DNA of 64,000 bases from Stenotrophomonas lacuserhaii. Its GTDB lineage: Bacteria; Pseudomonadota; Gammaproteobacteria; Xanthomonadales; Xanthomonadaceae. Position numbers and translations under genes: made by a program. The notes under the pieces are model-generated. The model made no database searches. It was not told the DNA's origin and saw only the letters and a list, made by a program, of their open reading frames with translations. Positions within the stretch are counted from its first letter, which is position 1; each line of letters begins with the position of its first letter. Below, in pieces: positions 15,738 through 24,820 of the stretch. The stretch lies in the NCBI RefSeq assembly GCF_014836545.1, contig NZ_JACSQS010000007.1:93527-157526 (forward strand). Direction: 5' to 3'.

Positions 15738-17027
15738 ATGACCACCCGAGTCCTTACCGGCATCACCCCCTCCGGCACCCCGCACCTGGGCAACTATGTC
15801 GGCGCCATCCGTCCCGCCATTGCCGCCAGCCGTTCGCAGGGCATCGAGAGCTTCTTCTTCCTGGCCGACCTGCACAGCCTGATCAAGGCGCAGGAGCCGG
15901 CGCGCACTCAGCGTTCCACGCTGGAAATCGCCGCCAGCTGGCTGGCCTGCGGGCTGGATCCGGAACAGGTGTGGTTCTACCGGCAGAGCGACATCCCGGA
16001 AACCAACGAACTGATGTGGTTCCTGACCGTGGTCGCCAGCAAGGGCATCCTCAACCGTGCGCATGCCTACAAGGCGGCAATCGACAAGAACGAGGCCGAG
16101 GGGCTGGACCCGGACGCCGGCGTGAGCGCCGGGCTGTTCATGTACCCGGTGCTGATGGCCGCCGACATCCTGATCTTCAAGGCCAACCGGGTGCCGGTGG
16201 GCCGTGATCAGATCCAGCACATCGAGATGGCACGGGACTTTGGCCAGCGCTTCAACCACGTCTACGGCAAGGAGTACTTCCCGCTGCCGGAGGTGGTGAT
16301 CGACGAACAGGTCGCTACGCTGGCAGGCCTGGATGGCCGCAAGATGAGCAAGAGCTACAGCAACACCATTCCGTTGTTCGCCCCGCGCGAAGAGCTGAAA
16401 AAGCTGGTGTTCTCCATCCTGACCGATTCGCGTGCGCCGGGTGAGCCGAAGGACACCGAAGGCTCGGCCCTGTTCCAGATGTACCAGGCGTTCGCCACGC
16501 CGGAACAGACCGCCGGCTTTGCCAGGGCTTTCGCCGAGGGCATCGGCTGGGGCGATGCCAAGCAGCAGTTGTTCGAGCGCATCGATGCCGAACTGTCGCC
16601 GCTGCGCGAGCGCTACGAAGCGCTGATGGCCGAACCGGAGAAGATCGAAGCGCTGCTGCGCCGGCGTGGCCAGCAGTTGCGCGAACAGTACGCGGTGCCG
16701 CTGCTGAAGGAGTTGCGCCATGCGGTAGGCCTGCGCGACCTGGCCGACGTGCCGAAGGCGGCGGCGGCCGAACTGGCCCGCAGCGCACCGCCAGTGTTCA
16801 AGCAGTACCGCGAGAAGGACGGCCGGTTCTACTTCAAGCTCACCGACGGCGAAGGCACGTTGCTGGTACAGAGTGCGGGCTTTGATTCACCGCGCGACGC
16901 CGGGCAGCTGATCGCCGTGCTCAAGCAGGCAGAACAGGGCGATGCGCTGCAGAGCGAACTGTTCACGCTGGAAGCCGAAGTGGACGCCGTGCTGGCCGCC
17001 CTGGCCACCCTGCGCGACGCCGGATAA
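15738..17027 (+). CDS. trpS: Tryptophan--tRNA ligase with C-terminal YegP-like extension
   Basis: This 429-residue class I aminoacyl-tRNA synthetase charges tRNA(Trp). The HIGH-type motif is TPSGTPHLGN at 10-19 and KMSKS is at 202-206 (GRKMSKSYSN). The usual enzyme is about 335 residues. Here an additional C-terminal part from about residue 350 (FKQYREKDGRFYFKLTDGEG, then SAGFDSPRDAGQLIAVLK) resembles one repeat of the YegP/DUF1508 fold. The open frame extends far upstream, but the ATG at 15738 begins the synthetase. Long TrpS forms are known in gammaproteobacteria. The gene is followed by a perfect 31-bp inverted repeat acting as a likely terminator. Confidence 0.93.
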   Translation: MTTRVLTGITPSGTPHLGNYVGAIRPAIAASRSQGIESFFFLADLHSLIKAQEPARTQRSTLEIAASWLACGLDPEQVWFYRQSDIPETNELMWFLTVVASKGILNRAHAYKAAIDKNEAEGLDPDAGVSAGLFMYPVLMAADILIFKANRVPVGRDQIQHIEMARDFGQRFNHVYGKEYFPLPEVVIDEQVATLAGLDGRKMSKSYSNTIPLFAPREELKKLVFSILTDSRAPGEPKDTEGSALFQMYQAFATPEQTAGFARAFAEGIGWGDAKQQLFERIDAELSPLRERYEALMAEPEKIEALLRRRGQQLREQYAVPLLKELRHAVGLRDLADVPKAAAAELARSAPPVFKQYREKDGRFYFKLTDGEGTLLVQSAGFDSPRDAGQLIAVLKQAEQGDALQSELFTLEAEVDAVLAALATLRDAG

Positions 17028-17037
17028 CGCTCGCGCG

Positions 17038-17106
17038 GGGGTCAGAGTCGGGGGTCAGAGTACTTTTCAGCAGACGAAAAGTACTCTGACCCCCGACTCT
17101 GACCCC
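17038..17106 (+). terminator. Perfect 31-bp inverted repeat, strong terminator-like hairpin
   Basis: The left arm 17038-17068 and right arm 17076-17106 are perfectly complementary with a seven-base loop (AGCAGAC), and TTTT follows. Each arm contains two copies of an eleven-base unit GGGGTCAGAGT. The size and perfection are far beyond an ordinary terminator, suggesting a mobile or dispersed repeat element placed after trpS. Confidence 0.85.
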
Positions 17107-17127
17107 TTTTCAACCGAGGATCTGCTG

Positions 17128-17430
17128 ATGGCCTGGTTGTCGCTGCTGCTGTTCCTGCCCTGGTTCATGCTGCTCGGCGGGCTGTTCTGGTGCTACCCAC
17201 GCCAGCCGCGTTGCCTGCGGCGGCGTGCCTTCGATGCGGTCGCGCTGCTGCTTGCCCTGGTGTTGAGCGTGCTTTCCATGCACTGGGGTTTCCAGTTGGG
17301 CCAGGCCCAGCCCGATGCCGGCCCTGTCTGGCCGCAGGTGCTGGCGGTGCTGTATGCCTACGGTGCGTTCCTGGCGGTGATGGTAGCCGCGCTGCTGCTG
17401 CGCCCGCGCTGGCTGCTGCGCGCGCCCTGA
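17128..17430 (+). CDS. Small membrane protein
   Basis: This 100-residue protein has three likely transmembrane helices: residues 1-22 (WLSLLLFLPWFMLLGGLF), about 35-55 (AVALLLALVLSVLSM), and about 70-93 (VLAVLYAYGAFLAVMVAALLL). Short basic loops (RQPRCLRRR) suggest cytoplasmic positions. The ATG at 17128 follows GAGGATCTGCTG. The frame is open further upstream through the inverted repeat, but that is not coding. No family is recognised. It lies on the same strand as trpS and the MBL hydrolase. Confidence 0.7.
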   Translation: MAWLSLLLFLPWFMLLGGLFWCYPRQPRCLRRRAFDAVALLLALVLSVLSMHWGFQLGQAQPDAGPVWPQVLAVLYAYGAFLAVMVAALLLRPRWLLRAP

Positions 17431-17517
17431 CGCGGCCCTCGACCAAAGCCGCATCGAACGCCTTCGCCGGCGCGCCTACCATGGGTGTCTGTCCTTGATC
17501 CTGCCAGGTGTGCGTCG

Positions 17518-18450
17518 ATGACCGCCGATCCCAACATCCACACCATCGATACCGGATTCCAGCGCGTCGACTTCGACGCGGCCTACCTGGTGGTGGAGAA
17601 CGGCCGTGCCGCCTTCATCGACTGCGGCACCTCGCTGGCGGTACCGGCGATGCTGCAGGCCCTGGCCGATGCCGGGCTGGAGCCGCAGGCGGTCGACTGG
17701 CTGCTGCTGACTCACGTGCACCTGGACCACGCCGGTGGCGCCGGCACGCTGATGCAGCACCTGCCCAATGCGCGCGCGGTACTGCATCCGCGCGGTGCGC
17801 CGCACATGATCGATCCCGCACGGCTGATCGCCGGTGCCACGGCGGTATACGGCGAGGAGGAAATCGCGCGCAGCTACGGCCGCATCGAGCCCATTCCGGC
17901 CGAACGCGTGGTGGTGGCCGAAGATGGCCAGCGCATCGACCTGGCCGGGCGCGAGCTGGTGCTGATGCACACGCCCGGCCATGCGCAGCACCATTACTGT
18001 GTGTGGGACGCGCGCAGCCGCAGCTGGTTCACCGGCGATACCTTCGGCCTGTCCTACCGCGAACTGGACAGTGCGCAGGGGGCGTTCATCATCCCCACGT
18101 CTTCGCCGGTCCAGTTCGATCCCGAGCCGTTGAAGGATTCCATCCGCCGGATGCTGGCGTACCAGCCCGCTGCCATGTACCTCACCCATTACGGGCGGGT
18201 GGACGCAGTGGAAGCGCGCGCGGCGGATCTGTTCGAGCAGATCGATGCGATGGTGGCGATCGGGCGCCAGTGCGACGGCCGCCCGGACCGTCATCGCCAT
18301 CTGCTTGCGGCACTGCGCGCGCTGTACCTGGAACGCGCGCTGGCGCATGGCTGTGCGCTGGACCAGGACGCGGTAGCCGCAGTGCTGGCGATGGACATCG
18401 AGCTCAATGCGCAGGGCCTGGCGTGCTGGCTGGACCGCGAACGGCGCTGA
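17518..18450 (+). CDS. MBL-fold metallo-hydrolase
   Basis: This 310-residue metallo-beta-lactamase-fold hydrolase has the first metal motif HVHLDH at residues 66-71. It also has MHTPGHAQHHYCV and a bridging Asp in TGDTFGLSYREL. A distal His lies in YLTHYGRVD. A C-terminal helical part (HLLAALRALYLERALAHG) completes the length. It belongs to the glyoxalase-II/RNase Z-like superfamily, and the true substrate cannot be read from the sequence. The ATG at 17518 is favoured over an upstream GTG. It stands 87 bp after the small membrane protein and 68 bp before the M28 peptidase. Confidence 0.88.
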   Translation: MTADPNIHTIDTGFQRVDFDAAYLVVENGRAAFIDCGTSLAVPAMLQALADAGLEPQAVDWLLLTHVHLDHAGGAGTLMQHLPNARAVLHPRGAPHMIDPARLIAGATAVYGEEEIARSYGRIEPIPAERVVVAEDGQRIDLAGRELVLMHTPGHAQHHYCVWDARSRSWFTGDTFGLSYRELDSAQGAFIIPTSSPVQFDPEPLKDSIRRMLAYQPAAMYLTHYGRVDAVEARAADLFEQIDAMVAIGRQCDGRPDRHRHLLAALRALYLERALAHGCALDQDAVAAVLAMDIELNAQGLACWLDRERR

Positions 18451-18518
18451 TCATCCCGCGTCATCGCGCTGTCACGTACACTCGGGGCATCCCTGTTTCC
18501 TTGTCCCCCCGGTGATCC

Positions 18519-20180
18519 GTGAACCCGATGCGCGTGCTGTTGTTGTCGTCCTGCCTGTTCGTCGGTGGCCTTGCACATGCGGCCAATGATCTTCCCGGCG
18601 GCGGCATCGATCCGCAGGCGCTGTCGCGCCACGTGCGCGTGCTGGCCTCCGATGAGTTCGAAGGCCGCGCACCGGCCAGCGAAGGCGAAGAGCGCACGGT
18701 GCAATACCTGATCGAGCAGTTCCGCAGCTACGGCCTGCAGCCGGGCGGCGTGGACGGCAGCTGGGTGCAGCCGGTGCCGCTGGTGCGCGCGCAGCTGGAC
18801 GGCGCGGCCACCGCCACGCTGTCGCTGAAGGGCGGCAAGCGCACCCTCGCCAACGGCGCGGACGTGACCCTGCAGAGCCTGCAGCCGCGCGCGCGGGTAC
18901 AGATCAAGGATGCGCCGCTGGTGTTCATCGGCTATGGCATCGATGCGCCCGAGCGCAGCTGGGACGATTACAAGGGCGTCGACCTGCGCGGCAAGATCGC
19001 GGTGGTGCTGATCAACGACGCCGACTTCGAGACCGACGCACCCGGCGCCTTCGATGGCAAGGCGGTGACCTACTACGGCCGCTGGACCTACAAGTTCGAA
19101 GAGGCCGCGCGCCGGGGTGCCGAAGGCGTGCTGATCGTGCATGAGACCGCGCCGGCGGCCTATGGCTGGGCCACGGTGAAGAGCTCGGGCACCTCGCCGC
19201 TGTTCGACATCCAGCGCAGCCAGGATGAAGCCATGGCCCAGCACACACCACTGCGTGGCTGGATGCAGCGCACCCTGGCCGAGGCGATCTTCGCCGATGC
19301 CGGCCTGGATTTCGAGGCGGAAAAGCGCAAGGCGCAGCGCGCCGATTTCAAGCCGGTGCCGCTGGACAACGCCCGCCTGAGTGCGGCCTTCAAGCTCAAG
19401 CGGGAAGAGGTGGTCACCCGCAACGTAGTGGCCAAGCTGCCCGGTGCCGAGCACGGCGACGAGGCGGTGATCTTCTCTGCCCACTGGGATGCGTTCGGCA
19501 TCGGCGAGCCTGATGCGAAGGGCGACCGCGTACGACGCGGCGCCATCGACAACGCCACCGGCGTGGCCACGGTGCTGGAACTGGGCCGGGTCTTCGCCGC
19601 TGGCCCGCAGCCGCAGCGTTCGCTGTATTTCGTCGCGCTGACCGCTGAAGAGAAGGGCCTGCTCGGTGCCAGCTACTACGCCAAGCACCCGCTGGCACCG
19701 CTGGAAAAGACGGCCGCAGTGTTGAACATCGAGATGTTCAGCCCGGATGGCGCGACCCGTGACATCGCCTCGTGGGGCAAGGGCCGGGTATCGCTGGAAG
19801 GCGACCTGGAGCGCGTGGCAAAGGCCCGCGGCCGCGGCTACAGCCCGGATCCGAACCTGGAAGCGGGCTTCTTCTACCGTGCCGACCACTTCGCGTTCGC
19901 CCGCCTGGGCGTACCGGCGATCACCATCGGTCCGGGGCTGGACAAGCTGGACGGTGGCATCGAAGCCGGCCGTGCGCTGCGCGAGAAATACTTCAAGGAC
20001 TGCTACCACCAGGCCTGCGATGCATGGACCCCGAGCTGGGACCCGGCCGGCCACGCTGCCGATACATTGCTGGTCTATGACCTCGGCCTGGAGCTGGCCA
20101 ACGGCCGCAGCTGGCCGCAGTGGGAAGAAGGCTCGGAGTTCCGCAAGGCGCGCGACGCCAGCGAAACGGCACGCCGCTGA
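18519..20180 (+). CDS. Secreted M28-family zinc peptidase
   Basis: This 553-residue protein has a signal peptide (MRVLLLSSCLFVGGLAHA). The N-terminal region includes LSRHVRVLASDEFEGR, and an inserted PA-like domain lies at about 120-260 (KDAPLVFIGYGID, LRGKIAVVL). The M28 peptidase domain has zinc ligands H322 (SAHWDAFG), D in AIDNATG, and catalytic pair E377-E378 (TAEEKG). Further Zn ligands are in NIEMF and the C-terminal DHFAF. It is expected in the periplasm as an aminopeptidase or carboxypeptidase. The start may be GTG 18519 or ATG 18528; the signal peptide fits either. It converges on the uracil permease gene with a REP-like hairpin in between. Confidence 0.9.
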   Translation: MNPMRVLLLSSCLFVGGLAHAANDLPGGGIDPQALSRHVRVLASDEFEGRAPASEGEERTVQYLIEQFRSYGLQPGGVDGSWVQPVPLVRAQLDGAATATLSLKGGKRTLANGADVTLQSLQPRARVQIKDAPLVFIGYGIDAPERSWDDYKGVDLRGKIAVVLINDADFETDAPGAFDGKAVTYYGRWTYKFEEAARRGAEGVLIVHETAPAAYGWATVKSSGTSPLFDIQRSQDEAMAQHTPLRGWMQRTLAEAIFADAGLDFEAEKRKAQRADFKPVPLDNARLSAAFKLKREEVVTRNVVAKLPGAEHGDEAVIFSAHWDAFGIGEPDAKGDRVRRGAIDNATGVATVLELGRVFAAGPQPQRSLYFVALTAEEKGLLGASYYAKHPLAPLEKTAAVLNIEMFSPDGATRDIASWGKGRVSLEGDLERVAKARGRGYSPDPNLEAGFFYRADHFAFARLGVPAITIGPGLDKLDGGIEAGRALREKYFKDCYHQACDAWTPSWDPAGHAADTLLVYDLGLELANGRSWPQWEEGSEFRKARDASETARR

Positions 20181-20188
20181 TCTGGTGG

Positions 20189-20209
20189 GTGACGACCGTT
20201 GGTCGTCAC
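20189..20209. repeat. REP-like hairpin in convergent gap
   Basis: A nine-pair perfect stem, GTGACGACC/GGTCGTCAC with loop GTT, fills the 44-bp gap between converging genes. It shares the pattern TGACG-N-CC-loop-GG-N-CGTCA with the hairpin at 26705-26723, so both may be members of one palindromic repeat family. It is likely a bidirectional end signal. Confidence 0.65.
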
Positions 20210-20224
20210 TCCTTCCGCGCAGCC

Positions 20225-21493
20225 TCAGACCACCGGCGGACCAGGCTGCTTCCAGTGATCGTTGCCAGGCAGCAGCAGGTTCAACGCGATCGCCACCACC
20301 GCGCACAGCGCGATGCCCTTCAGGCCGAAGTCGTCCGGACCGGTGCCGGTGCCGACCAATACGCCGCCGATACCGAACACCAGCGTTACCGACACGATCA
20401 CCAGGTTGCGTGCTTCGCCCAGGTCGATCCGGTGGCGGATCAGGGTGTTCATGCCGACCGCGGCGATGGAGCCGAACAGCAGGCACAGGATGCCGCCCAT
20501 CACCGGTACCGGGATGCTCTGCAGCAGCGCACCGAACTTGCCGATGAAGGCCAGGCTGATGGCGAAGACCGCCGCCCAGGTCATGATCTTCGGGTTGTAG
20601 TTCTTCGTCAGCATCACCGCGCCGGTGACTTCGGCATAGGTGGTGTTGGGCGGTCCACCGAACAGTCCCGCCGCGGTGGTCGCCACGCCATCGCCGAACA
20701 GGGTGCGGTGCAGGCCGGGCTTCTTCAGGTAGTCGCGCCCGGTGACGCTGCCGACGGCGATCACCCCGCCGATGTGTTCGATCGCCGGTGCCAGCGCGAC
20801 CGGCACGATGAACAGGATCGCCTGCCAGTTGAACGCCGGGGCGGTGAACTGTGGCAGGGCAAACCACGGTGCCGCCGTGATGCGCGCGACATCGACCACG
20901 CCGAATGCGAAGGACAGCCCGAAACCCACCAGCACGCCGAACATGATCGGCAGCAGCCGGAACATGCCACGACCGAACACCGCCACCACCAGCGTGGTCA
21001 ACAGGGCCGGCATCGAAATCAGCATCGCTGTCTGGTACGGAATCAACTGCGCCCCATCGGCGTCCTTGCCCATGGCCATGTTGGCGGCGATCGGCGCCAT
21101 CGCCAGGCCGATCGAGATGATCACCGGGCCGATCACCACTGGCGGTAGCAGCCGGTCGATGAAACCGGTGCCCTTGATCTTCACTGCCGCGCCCAGGAAG
21201 GTGTAGACGAAGCCAGCAGCCATCACCCCGCCCATGGTTTCAGCCAGGCCGAACTGCTGCTTGGCGAGAATGATCGGGGTGATGAAAGCGAAGCTGGAAG
21301 CCAGGAACACCGGCACCTGGCGGCCGGTCATCAACTGGAACAGCAGCGTGCCCAGCCCGGCGGTGAACAGCGCCACGTTCGGGTCCAGCCCGGTGATCAG
21401 CGGCATCAGTACCAGCGCGCCGAAGGCCACGAACAGCATCTGCGCACCGGACAGCACCTGGCGCCAGAGCGGGTCGTTGAATTCATCCTGCAT
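20225..21493 (-). CDS. uraA: Uracil/xanthine permease (UraA-type NCS2)
   Basis: This 422-residue membrane transporter of the nucleobase-cation symporter 2 family has about 12-14 hydrophobic segments. The characteristic segment APAIEHIGGVIAVG and the half-helix motif around AGLFGGPPNTTYAEVTG (quoted without extension) match the UraA/PurP uracil permeases. It is expected to import uracil with protons. The ATG at 21493 (MQDEFNDPLW) is the natural start; the frame continues upstream through the promoter of the divergent EamA gene but is not coding there. Confidence 0.92.
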   Translation of the reverse strand: MQDEFNDPLWRQVLSGAQMLFVAFGALVLMPLITGLDPNVALFTAGLGTLLFQLMTGRQVPVFLASSFAFITPIILAKQQFGLAETMGGVMAAGFVYTFLGAAVKIKGTGFIDRLLPPVVIGPVIISIGLAMAPIAANMAMGKDADGAQLIPYQTAMLISMPALLTTLVVAVFGRGMFRLLPIMFGVLVGFGLSFAFGVVDVARITAAPWFALPQFTAPAFNWQAILFIVPVALAPAIEHIGGVIAVGSVTGRDYLKKPGLHRTLFGDGVATTAAGLFGGPPNTTYAEVTGAVMLTKNYNPKIMTWAAVFAISLAFIGKFGALLQSIPVPVMGGILCLLFGSIAAVGMNTLIRHRIDLGEARNLVIVSVTLVFGIGGVLVGTGTGPDDFGLKGIALCAVVAIALNLLLPGNDHWKQPGPPVV

Positions 21494-21688
21494 CGTCGGG
21501 AGTTCCAGGGTAGGCGCCGGCAAGCAGTTCGTCGGCAGGGGCGGGTGGATGATATAGGCCTTGTCCGCGCTCCGCTGGAGACGCGTCGCCAGCATGCGCG
21601 GCGCGCCGAAAACAGCATGCCGCGTTCCTGACTGCTGCGCGGCGCCGCAAAGGCCTAGAATCCTCCTTCCCCCGCACCCTGGTGGCCC

Positions 21689-22588
21689 ATGGCCGTCGTT
21701 CCTGAATCCCCCGCCGCACCGCGTCCCGGTGCCGTCGCCCTGGCGTTGCTGCTGGTCTACGTGGTCTGGGGCTCGACCTACCTGGGCATCGCCAAGGCGC
21801 TGCAGGCCGGCGTGCTGCCGCTGACCTCGGTCTCCGGTGCGCGCTTCATCATCGCCGGCAGCCTGATGTACGCCGTGCTTCGGTTGTTCAGGAAGATGCC
21901 GCGTCCGACCCTGCGCCAGTGGCGCAACCTGACCATCATGGGCTTCACCATGCTGTTGCTGGGCAACGGCATGGTGGTATTGGCCGAACGTGACGTGTCC
22001 TCGGGCCTGGCCGCCACCGCGGTGGCCTCGGTGCCGTTGTGGATGGCGCTGTTCTCGGCGGTGCGGGGCCAGCACGCCAGCCGCGGCGAATGGCTGGGCA
22101 TTGCCATCGGTTTCCTCGGCGTGGTCTGGCTCAACGCAGGCAGCAGCCTGGCGGCCTCGCCGACCGGTCTGGTGCTGTTGCTGGTGGCACCGGTCGGCTG
22201 GGCGTTCGGCTCGGTCTGGGTACGGGGCCAGGACCTGCCGGGACCGTTCATGACCGCTGCCGGGCAGATGATCTGCGGCGGCATCCTGCTGGTCATCACC
22301 GGGCTGGCGGTGGGCGAGCGGCCGACCGCGCTGCCGAGCCTGGACGGCCTGCTGGCGGTGGCTTACCTGTGCGTGTTCGGCTCGATCGTGGCCTTCACCG
22401 CCTACGTGTGGCTGCTGCACAACGTACGTCCCGCGCTGGCCGGCAGCTATGCCTATGTCAATCCGGTGATCGCCGTGCTGCTCGGCGTACTGCTCAACGG
22501 CGAACACTTCGGCTGGCGCGACCTGGTGGCGATGGCGGTGATCCTGTCCGGCGTGCTGGTGCTGGCACTGGCGAGGACGCGCAAGTGA
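21689..22588 (+). CDS. EamA/DMT-family transporter (YedA-like)
   Basis: This 299-residue integral membrane protein has ten predicted helices made of two EamA repeats. The first includes VYVVWGSTYLGIAKAL, the signature of YedA/RhaT-type drug/metabolite transporters; the second begins at about 155 (GLVLLLVAPVGWAFGSVW). The substrate is unknown. The stop overlaps the GTG start of the next transporter (GTGA), so two related carriers are translated together. It is divergent from uraA. Confidence 0.87.
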   Translation: MAVVPESPAAPRPGAVALALLLVYVVWGSTYLGIAKALQAGVLPLTSVSGARFIIAGSLMYAVLRLFRKMPRPTLRQWRNLTIMGFTMLLLGNGMVVLAERDVSSGLAATAVASVPLWMALFSAVRGQHASRGEWLGIAIGFLGVVWLNAGSSLAASPTGLVLLLVAPVGWAFGSVWVRGQDLPGPFMTAAGQMICGGILLVITGLAVGERPTALPSLDGLLAVAYLCVFGSIVAFTAYVWLLHNVRPALAGSYAYVNPVIAVLLGVLLNGEHFGWRDLVAMAVILSGVLVLALARTRK

Positions 22589-23490
22589 GCGCGGTACTCA
22601 CCAGCGAGCAGGAGCAGGAACAGCGCCGTGGCTTCGCCGTCACCGCCTTCACCTTCGTGCTGTGGGGACTGGTGCCGGTGTACTGGCACCTGCTGCGCGA
22701 AGTGCCTTCGTTCCAGATCATCGCCCACCGCATCATCTGGAGCACGGTACTTGTGGTGGGCTGGCTGCTGCTGAGCAGCCGCCTGCGGTGGTGGAAAGCG
22801 ATCGCCGCGCAGCCGCGTGCGCTGGCCACGCTGGCGGTCAGCAGCCTGGCCATCGCGTTCAACTGGGGCCTGTACATCTGGGCGATCAACGCGGGACACG
22901 TGATCGATACCAGCCTGGGCTACTTCATCAATCCGCTGGTCAGCGTGGTGCTGGGCGTGGTGGTGCTGAAGGAACGCCTGCGTCGCCTGCAGTGGCTGGC
23001 GGTGGCCTGCGCGGCGGCCGGCGTGGGCTGGCTCACGTGGCAGGCCGGTGCACCGCCATGGATCGCGCTGGGGCTGGCCGGCTCGTTCGGGCTGTATGGC
23101 CTGCTTCGCAAGCTGATATCGGTCGATCCGGTGGCCGGCCTGGCGGTGGAAAGCCTGTATCTGTTCCTGCCGGCGCTGGGCTTCGCGCTGTGGAGCGAAA
23201 ACGGCCACGGCGGCGCCTTTTTCGGGGGGTGGGGCTGGCGCAACGACCTGCTGCTGGTCTTCGGCGGCGTGGTCACGGCTGCGCCGTTGATCGGCTTCGC
23301 CTACGGTGTGAAGCGCATCGCCCTGTCCACCGTAGGCGTGCTGCAGTTCATCGCGCCCAGCCTGGGCCTGGTGCTGGGCGTGTTCTTCTTCAACGAACCC
23401 TTCGATGGCGCACGCGCCACCGGCTTCATCGCGATCTGGATCGGCCTGGGCCTGTTCGTCTTCGACGGCCTGCGCCGCGCCCGCCGCTAG
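22585..23490 (+). CDS. rarD: EamA-family transporter RarD
   Basis: This 301-residue membrane protein starts with GTG at 22585, overlapping the previous stop by four bases. RarD landmarks are present: GFAVTAFTFVLWGLVPVYWH, FQIIAHRIIWS, the NWGLYIWAINAGHVIDTSLG region and GYFINPLVSVVLGV. Ten helices are predicted. The function of RarD is not settled, although the family was linked to chloramphenicol sensitivity. Its stop at 23490 abuts the stop of the converging permease gene at 23491 with no spacing. Confidence 0.92.
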   Translation: MSAVLTSEQEQEQRRGFAVTAFTFVLWGLVPVYWHLLREVPSFQIIAHRIIWSTVLVVGWLLLSSRLRWWKAIAAQPRALATLAVSSLAIAFNWGLYIWAINAGHVIDTSLGYFINPLVSVVLGVVVLKERLRRLQWLAVACAAAGVGWLTWQAGAPPWIALGLAGSFGLYGLLRKLISVDPVAGLAVESLYLFLPALGFALWSENGHGGAFFGGWGWRNDLLLVFGGVVTAAPLIGFAYGVKRIALSTVGVLQFIAPSLGLVLGVFFFNEPFDGARATGFIAIWIGLGLFVFDGLRRARR

Positions 23491-24810
23491 TCAGACCTCG
23501 CGCAGGGCGGTGGTGATCGGCAGGCGGGCGGCGCGCAGGGCGGGGAACAGGCCACCGACCAGGCCGATGCCCAGCGCCCACTTCAGCCCGCTCCACAGCA
23601 GTTCCGGGGAGACGTGGAACTTGAACACCACCGCACTGAAATTGCTGCCGATGGTGGACACGCTGTAGCCGTTGAACAGCAGCCAGGCGATCGCGCAGCC
23701 CAGCAGCCCACCCAGCAGGGCCAGCAGCATGGTCTCCAGCATCACCGCGGTCACCACCGGCAGCCCGCGGAAGCCGATCGCGCGCATCGTGGCGATCTCG
23801 CGCGCCCGCGTTGCCACGGCGGCATACATGGTGTTGAGCGCACCGAACACGGCGCCGATGGCCATGATGGTGCCGATGACCTTGCCCAGGATGTTGATCA
23901 GCGTGGTCAGTCCGCCGCCCTGCTTGCTGTAGTACAGCCGCGTAGTTTCCACCTCCAGCTTCAGGCGCGGGTCACCGGCGACGGCGGCCTTGAACTGCTC
24001 GAAGCCCGGCTTGCCGTCGGTGCGCACCGTCACCGATTGCAGCGAGTCGCGCTGGTAGGTGGTGGCCAGCGTATCCACGTCGGTCCACAGCTCCGAGTCG
24101 TGCGCATCGCCGGAAGCGAACACGCCGACCACCGTCCATGCCTGGTTGCCCAGGGTCAGCGTGCTGCCCACGTCCATGTCGCGGAACTGGGTCTTCGCGC
24201 CCTGGCCCACCACCATCTCGCGCTTGCCGCTGGCGAACCTGCGGCCTTCGATGATGCGTACGCGATCATGCACCGCCCAAGCCATTTCGCCGACGCCGCG
24301 GAACTGCGCGTTGACATCGGTGCCGTCCGAGCGGGACACCAGGTTGACCACCTGCGACAGTTCGGCGGACAGCAGCGCGCGCCCCTTTTCGTCGCGTGCC
24401 ACGCCGGGCAGGGTGGACAACAGCGGAATCTGGTCGCGGGTGATCACCGAGTTGGTTTCCGCCTGCGAGCCCCCGCGCAGCACGATGGCGGTGGTGTCAT
24501 CGCCGGTGCTGTTGAGCGTGGACTGGAACCCTGCGCCCATCGCCAGCATCGCCACCAGCACGCCCACCACGCCGGCAATGCCGACCACGATCACCGACGA
24601 GGCGCCCCAGCGTTGCGGCAGGCTGGCGATACCGATGCGGGTGGCGGCCAACGCCAGCCGTCCGCCGCGGGTCAGCACCAGCCACAGCGCGACCAGCACC
24701 GCCACGATCAGCACGCCCTGCCACGGCAGCCAGATCCATCCCGCCAGGCCCACCGCCAGCACGACCAGCATCGCGCCGTTGAGCAGCCATTTCTTCAGTG
24801 TGTTCTTCAT
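23491..24810 (-). CDS. FtsX-domain ABC permease (MacB-like), second permease
   Basis: This 439-residue permease has two N-terminal helices (MLVVLAVGLAGWIWLPWQGVL region), then a third at about 70-95 (SSVIVVGIAGVVGVLVAMLAMG). A large periplasmic MacB_PCD-like domain at about 100-300 precedes the C-terminal FtsX trio (LINILGKVIGTIMAIGAVFGALNTM, RAIGFRGLPVV). It is the last gene of an adaptor-ATPase-permease-permease operon and probably forms a heterodimeric permease with the product of 24821-25978. It is expected to work in export through the periplasm with the HlyD-like adaptor. Confidence 0.87.
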   Translation of the reverse strand: MKNTLKKWLLNGAMLVVLAVGLAGWIWLPWQGVLIVAVLVALWLVLTRGGRLALAATRIGIASLPQRWGASSVIVVGIAGVVGVLVAMLAMGAGFQSTLNSTGDDTTAIVLRGGSQAETNSVITRDQIPLLSTLPGVARDEKGRALLSAELSQVVNLVSRSDGTDVNAQFRGVGEMAWAVHDRVRIIEGRRFASGKREMVVGQGAKTQFRDMDVGSTLTLGNQAWTVVGVFASGDAHDSELWTDVDTLATTYQRDSLQSVTVRTDGKPGFEQFKAAVAGDPRLKLEVETTRLYYSKQGGGLTTLINILGKVIGTIMAIGAVFGALNTMYAAVATRAREIATMRAIGFRGLPVVTAVMLETMLLALLGGLLGCAIAWLLFNGYSVSTIGSNFSAVVFKFHVSPELLWSGLKWALGIGLVGGLFPALRAARLPITTALREV

Positions 24811-24820
24811 GTGCGGGTCC

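Noticed and set aside
18291..20867. 858-codon minus-strand frame opposite the M28 peptidase
   Set aside because: His/Arg/Gly-rich shadow of a well-supported gene; no start or family features.
21494..22507. N-terminal extension of the uracil permease
   Set aside because: The frame stays open but covers the divergent promoter and the EamA gene; the permease fold begins at 21493.
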